DNA of 8,434 bases, from positions 1 through 8,434 of the forward strand of contig CANPZT010000056.1 in NCBI GenBank assembly GCA_947589135.1, in the 5' to 3' direction. The stretch comes from an uncultured Clostridia bacterium. Lineage in GTDB: Bacteria; Bacillota; Clostridia; TANB77; CAG-508. Below, one piece after another: positions 5,689 to 8,434 of this stretch; within the stretch, counting starts at the first letter, position 1; each line of letters begins with the position of its first letter. The notes under the pieces were generated by a model, which was not told where the DNA came from, made no database searches, and saw only the letters and a program-made list of their open reading frames with translations. Position numbers and translations under genes: made by a program.

Positions 5689-5712
5689 AATCTTTTCCTT
5701 TTTATTTTTACT

Positions 5713-5850
5713 TTATGTTTACCAATTAGAGTTTTTATAAAAATAAGCTTTAACCCTTTAATCCTATACAAAAAATATAACTCTTGTACTTGATTTTTAT
5801 ACTTATTTTTGAAAAAAAGTGTAAACTATACTTATTTTCATTCATTATAT
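5713..5850. repeat. 138-bp diverged direct repeat, copy A
   Basis: Aligns from end to end with 6384-6521 at roughly 70% identity by eye, same orientation and same length. Shared marks are TTTATGTTTACCA at the left, an AATCC(T/C)ATA block in the middle, ATTTTTATA, then AAGT(T)GTAAAC and a final TTATAT. GTTTAC near the left and GTAAAC near the right form an inverted pair closing each copy. On the minus strand this copy forms the leader region upstream of the trmN6-like gene. Confidence 0.5.
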
Positions 5851-6383
5851 AACAAAATTATATTTTTTGCAAAAATACAAAAATATTTTAAATTTACAAT
5901 TACTTATTAAATTATAAAAAAATATTAAATATTTTTTATAATTATTTTGTAAAAAATTTAATAAAATACTATTTAAAAATATTTAAATAAAAAAATATTT
6001 TATTTTAAATAGAAATTAAAAATATTTCTTATTTTTTTATTTTAAATTTTTTTATATATTATCTAAATTATATTTTTATTTAATTTTATTTTATAGCATA
6101 AATTATTTCTTAATTTTATTTTATAGCATAAATTATTTTTTAATTTTATTTTATAGCATAAATTATTTCTTAATTTTATTTTATAGTATAAATTATTTTT
6201 TAATTTTATTTTATAGTATAAATTATTTTTTAATTTATTTTATAGAAAATAATTTAAAAAATAATCTTTATAATTTCATTTTTAAAATCTATAAAAAAAA
6301 TATTCATTTTATATCACATTAATTTACTTATTTATCTTAGACATATTAATACAATTTATTCTTTTATAGAGGTTTTATTTCAA
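5851..6383. other. Extremely AT-rich non-coding stretch
   Basis: About 530 bp almost free of G and C with no convincing ORF. It holds the 30-bp tandem repeats and a near-perfect AT hairpin (5910-5926 with 5928-5943, one A bulged). No DnaA boxes of the TTATCCACA type were seen, and no clear promoter could be told apart from the background. Confidence 0.6.
6081..6245. repeat. Tandem array of five 30-bp units plus a partial unit
   Basis: Units start at 6081, 6111, 6141, 6171 and 6201, each exactly 30 bp (TAATTTTATTTTATAGCATA + AATTATTTCT). A shortened unit follows from 6231 to about 6245. Variation is confined to two spots: GCATA in units 1-3 versus GTATA in units 4-5, and TTTCT (units 1, 3) versus TTTTT (units 2, 4, 5). 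The minus strand is open for 10 codons per unit, but no start codon or ribosome site precedes it and it is closed at both ends, so it is unlikely to be coding. Confidence 0.9.
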
Positions 6384-6521
6384 GTTTATGTTTACCATTT
6401 TGCTTTTTCTTAAAAATCTTCTAAAACATTCTAATCCCATATAAAATATCTGTTCTTTACTTTTAATTTTTATATCAATTTTCTAAAAAGTTGTAAACCA
6501 TTTTTATATTTCTCATATTAT
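6384..6521. repeat. 138-bp diverged direct repeat, copy B
   Basis: Second copy of the element at 5713-5850, 671 bp downstream, so the two copies bracket the AT-rich tandem-repeat region. It ends about 46 nt before the small plus-strand ORF at 6568 and so may carry that gene's promoter or leader. The right end includes GTAAAC and an AT-rich CATATTATA stretch. Confidence 0.5.
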
Positions 6522-6567
6522 ATTAAAGAGATTCTTTTTTTAATAATTTCTATAAGAAGGTGTTTAT

Positions 6568-6750
6568 ATGAAAAAATATTTAATAAATGATAAAAAAAAT
6601 AATAGAGGAGAAAATAATTCTTATAAAAAATCATTTGATTTTAAATTATATAAAAAAAATACAATTAAATCTTTAAATGAAATTGAATATTTTTTGAATA
6701 ATTTAAAAAATATTTCAAAAATTATAAAAATAAAAAAAATATTAAAATAA
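6568..6750 (+). CDS. Small basic hypothetical protein (60 aa)
   Basis: ORF of 60 residues, very rich in Lys, Asn and Ile, with no recognised domain. The N-terminal half is polar and basic. The C-terminal half (SLNEIEYFLNNLKNISKIIKI) could form an amphipathic helix. AGAAGG lies about 7 nt before ATG 6568, and an 18-bp hairpin overlaps its stop, which favours a real short transcript. Against it, the amino-acid make-up is what random AT-rich DNA would give. It is preceded by repeat copy B and converges on the GerMN gene. Confidence 0.4.
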   Translation: MKKYLINDKKNNRGENNSYKKSFDFKLYKKNTIKSLNEIEYFLNNLKNISKIIKIKKILK

Positions 6751-6773
6751 ATTTAATTTATTTTAATATTTTT
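6735..6773 (+). terminator. Terminator hairpin overlapping the small ORF stop
   Basis: An 18-bp perfect stem (6735-6752 with 6756-6773) has a 3-nt loop and ends in T5; the left arm includes the stop codon at 6748-6750. The stem is all A and T, so its stability is modest. It is symmetrical and could also act on the converging GerMN transcript. Confidence 0.6.
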
Positions 6774-6837
6774 AATTTATTATATTATTTTTTAATTTAT
6801 TATTTATTTATTTTTTTTATTTTATTATAATACTTTA

Positions 6838-7377
6838 TTAATTTCTTTTATATATTTCTTTAAACTCTTCATTTTCATTTCCATTAATTAAAATTTTTAC
6901 TTGATTTACTTCTGTTAATTCTGTCATTGTATTTACAATACTATTTATTATATTATTTTTTACTTTTTTGTCTTCTTTATTATAATTTAAAAATTCTGAT
7001 GACATATCTATAATCAAGCAATCATTTTCCATATATATTCTTAATATTTTTGTTCCTTCTGGAATTATTTTTTCTAATTTATCATTTTTAGGTCCTTCCA
7101 TTAATAGATTCATTAGTTTTTCATATGGATTATTAATTAATTCTTTTATATCTACTAATCTTGCTTCTGGTGTTAATTCTTTTGTTTCTTTTTCTGGAAA
7201 ATAAAGACTAACTATTGTTTGTCTTAATTGCTCCGATGTTATTTCTTCTTCTGGAGTATATTCTTCTACTATAGTATCTTTGTTTTTATTTTTTACATAT
7301 TTTATTCCTAAAACTCCTCCTACTAAAATAATAATTAATAAAATAATAAAAATAATAATTATTTTTTGATTTTTCAT
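6838..7377 (-). CDS. Membrane-anchored GerMN-domain protein
   Basis: Sporulation/germination protein M (GerMN) domain protein. Such domains occur in GerM, which helps assemble the SpoIIIA-SpoIIQ channel zone in sporulating cells, and in other cell-envelope proteins. From ATG 7377 it is 179 aa. It starts with a basic N-terminus and one hydrophobic anchor (IIIIFIILLIIILVGGVLG), then an acidic linker rich in Glu and Thr. The GerMN domain follows: LMNLLMEGPKNDKLEKIIPEGTKIL, CLIIDMSSEFLN, IVNTMTELTEVNQVKILING. The start is uncertain. ATG 7377 has only AAGAAG close by. An upstream in-frame TTG (7404) lies 16 nt from a strong AAAGGAG (7427-7421). An ATG right after that site (7417) opens only three codons, Met-Ile-Ile-stop. 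No obvious lipobox Cys is present, so a membrane anchor rather than a lipoprotein is suggested. Confidence 0.82.
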   Translation of the reverse strand: MKNQKIIIIFIILLIIILVGGVLGIKYVKNKNKDTIVEEYTPEEEITSEQLRQTIVSLYFPEKETKELTPEARLVDIKELINNPYEKLMNLLMEGPKNDKLEKIIPEGTKILRIYMENDCLIIDMSSEFLNYNKEDKKVKNNIINSIVNTMTELTEVNQVKILINGNENEEFKEIYKRN

Positions 7378-7431
7378 AGTCTTCTTATATGATATATTTA
7401 ACAATTTAAATAATCATACACTCCTTTCTTC

Positions 7432-7505
7432 AAATTTTTATTTTTATTTAATATTATTATTTGTTTGTCCATATTAGAACAAAAACAAATTAAAAATAAA
7501 AATTT
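7432..7505. repeat. Two-part AT-rich hairpin upstream of the GerMN gene
   Basis: Outer arms of 15 bp (7432-7446 with 7491-7505) and inner arms of 8 bp (7459-7466 with 7483-7490) are separated by an unpaired segment on one side. It lies in the 5' region of the GerMN gene on the minus strand. It may be a leader structure or chance pairing in AT-rich DNA. Confidence 0.35.
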
Positions 7506-7564
7506 TATAAAATATGTAAAATTATTTTAGTTAAAAACATCTTTTCTCTTGCATTTTTTTCCAT

Positions 7565-7593
7565 TTGACAAAATGCCGTTTTCCGTATAAAAT
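7565..7593 (+). promoter_or_regulatory. Sigma-A promoter of the activase gene
   Basis: TTGACA (7565-7570), 17 nt, then TAAAAT (7588-7593); a TATAAA at 7586 with 15-nt spacing overlaps it. The activase ATG is at 7664 with AAGGAG at 7649-7654, giving a leader of about 65 nt. Confidence 0.65.
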
Positions 7594-7663
7594 AAAGGGG
7601 ATTACAGAAATTTAACTATATATCGAATTAGTTTAATATAAACTTTATAAGGAGATTTTTTAA

Positions 7664-8434
7664 ATGGAAAATATATTACATGTTGGTTTAGACGTTGGTT
7701 CTACAACTGTAAAAATTGTTGTTATGGACCACCAAAAAAATACAATATATAAAGATTATCAAAGACACTTTTCAGATACAAAAAATACAGTATGTAATGT
7801 TTTAGAGAATTTATTGGCAAAATTTCCTCTTAACTCTTTTACTTTATCATTAACAGGTTCTGGAGCAATGTCTGCTGCTAAATTTTTGAGAGTAGACTTT
7901 ATTCAAGAAGTTGTTTCTTGTAAAAGAGCCGTTGAAAAATATATACCTAAAACTGATGTTGTAATTGAATTAGGTGGAGAAGATGCTAAAATTATTTATT
8001 TTGACCAGTCCATTGAGCAACGTATGAACGGAACTTGTGCTGGAGGTACAGGTGCATTTTTAGACCAAATGGCATCATTATTACATACAGATACTGCTGG
8101 ATTAAATGAATTAGCAAAAGGATATCAAACAATTTATCCTATTGCTTCTCGTTGTGGAGTTTTTGCAAAAACCGATATCCAACCTTTAATTAATGAGGGT
8201 GCAGCAAAAGAGGATATTGCAGCATCTATTTTTCAAGCAGTTGTTAATCAAACAATTAGCGGTCTTGCTTGTGGTAGACCAATTAGAGGAAATGTTGCCT
8301 TTTTAGGAGGTCCTTTAAATTATCTATCTGAATTAAGAACTAGATTTATCGAAACATTACAATTAAAAGATGATGAAATTATTGTTCCAGAAGAAGCTCA
8401 TCTTTTAGTTGCAAAAGGAGCCGCTTTAGATTCT
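7664..8434 (+). CDS. 2-hydroxyacyl-CoA dehydratase activase-type ATPase (BadF/BadG/HgdC family), N-terminal part
   Basis: ASKHA-fold ATPase of the family that, as a dimer with one bridging [4Fe-4S] cluster, uses ATP to push a low-potential electron into 2-hydroxyacyl-CoA dehydratases or benzoyl-CoA-type reductases. The visible 257 codons run off the window end with no stop. Seen are the phosphate-binding VGLDVGSTTVKIVV (7-20), LTGSGAMSA (63-71), IELGGEDAKII (101-111), MNGTCAGGTGAFLDQMA (121-137) with Cys125, SRCGVFAKTDIQPLINEGA (162-180) with Cys164, and VAFLGGP (211-217). Cys125 and Cys164 are the expected cluster ligands. The wording NGTCAGGTGAFLDQ and FAKTDIQPL is closer to the very large (~1,400-residue) fused activase proteins than to small HgdC, but the rest is off the edge. 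AAGGAG lies 9 nt before ATG 7664. The frame is intact; every CGG trinucleotide here is out of frame (for example AGC GGT at 8258). Confidence 0.93.
   Translation, partial: MENILHVGLDVGSTTVKIVVMDHQKNTIYKDYQRHFSDTKNTVCNVLENLLAKFPLNSFTLSLTGSGAMSAAKFLRVDFIQEVVSCKRAVEKYIPKTDVVIELGGEDAKIIYFDQSIEQRMNGTCAGGTGAFLDQMASLLHTDTAGLNELAKGYQTIYPIASRCGVFAKTDIQPLINEGAAKEDIAASIFQAVVNQTISGLACGRPIRGNVAFLGGPLNYLSELRTRFIETLQLKDDEIIVPEEAHLLVAKGAALDS

Noticed and set aside
6081..6239. Minus-strand protein made of 10-residue repeats across the tandem array
   Set aside because: The open frame has no start codon or ribosome-binding site and is closed by stops on both sides of the array.
6081..6245. CRISPR array
   Set aside because: The 30-bp units are directly adjacent with no unique spacers, and no cas genes are nearby.
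5851..6383. Replication origin (AT-rich unwinding region with repeats)
   Set aside because: No dnaA or dnaN gene and no recognisable DnaA boxes in the window.

Overview
The window looks like a chromosomal segment of a very AT-rich, spore-forming, anaerobic member of the Clostridia or a related Firmicutes lineage. The sporulation pair spmA/spmB, a GerMN-domain lipoprotein-like gene and an AbrB-type regulator point to an endospore former. A 2-hydroxyacyl-CoA-dehydratase-type activase points to anaerobic metabolism. Arginine is written mostly as AGA, with a few AGG, CGA and CGT. No mobile element with a transposase, no CRISPR array and no tRNA or rRNA gene was recognised.

Layout. 1-574 (+): 3' part of murA. 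603-1392 (+): walJ/yycJ-type metallo-hydrolase. 1453-1932 (+): rlmH. 1933-2258: non-coding, with two long inverted-repeat elements (1950-2120 and 2147-2240). 2259-2369 (-): a 36-residue membrane peptide with its own perfect-consensus promoter. 2433-2960 (-) spmB and 2962-3553 (-) spmA. 3679-3924 (+): abrB-like gene with a clear promoter and terminator. 4056-4889 (-) rsmI and 4945-5688 (-) trmN6-like methyltransferase. 5689-6567: about 880 bp of extremely AT-rich DNA, with two copies of a 138-bp element flanking five 30-bp tandem repeats. 6568-6750 (+): small basic ORF. 6838-7377 (-): GerMN protein. 7664-8434 (+): 5' part of a CoA-enzyme activase.

The most striking observation is that three separate genes (murA, walJ, spmA) each need one +1 frame change to encode a full-length family protein. 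In every case the change falls at an in-frame CGG codon followed by a base that makes C-GGN, so dropping the C restores a glycine codon. These are the only three in-frame CGG codons I find in the recognised genes of the window. In all three, a stop codon in the +1 frame lies 2 to 5 nt upstream of the CGG, so the switch cannot happen earlier. After the switch, WalJ (262 aa), SpmA (196 aa) and the MurA C-terminus all reach normal family length and ending, and spmA stops 1 nt before the spmB start. This suggests that CGG is not an ordinary arginine codon here but a +1 frameshift site (or CGGN is read as a four-base glycine codon). Sequencing error is possible but explains the pattern poorly.

Gene neighbourhoods echo Bacillus subtilis: walJ next to rlmH, and the trmN6-like gene (yabB), rsmI (yabC) and abrB together. 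Functionally the window mixes cell-wall precursor synthesis (murA), rRNA/tRNA methylation (rlmH, rsmI, trmN6), spore maturation (spmA, spmB, GerMN) and anaerobic CoA-ester chemistry (activase).
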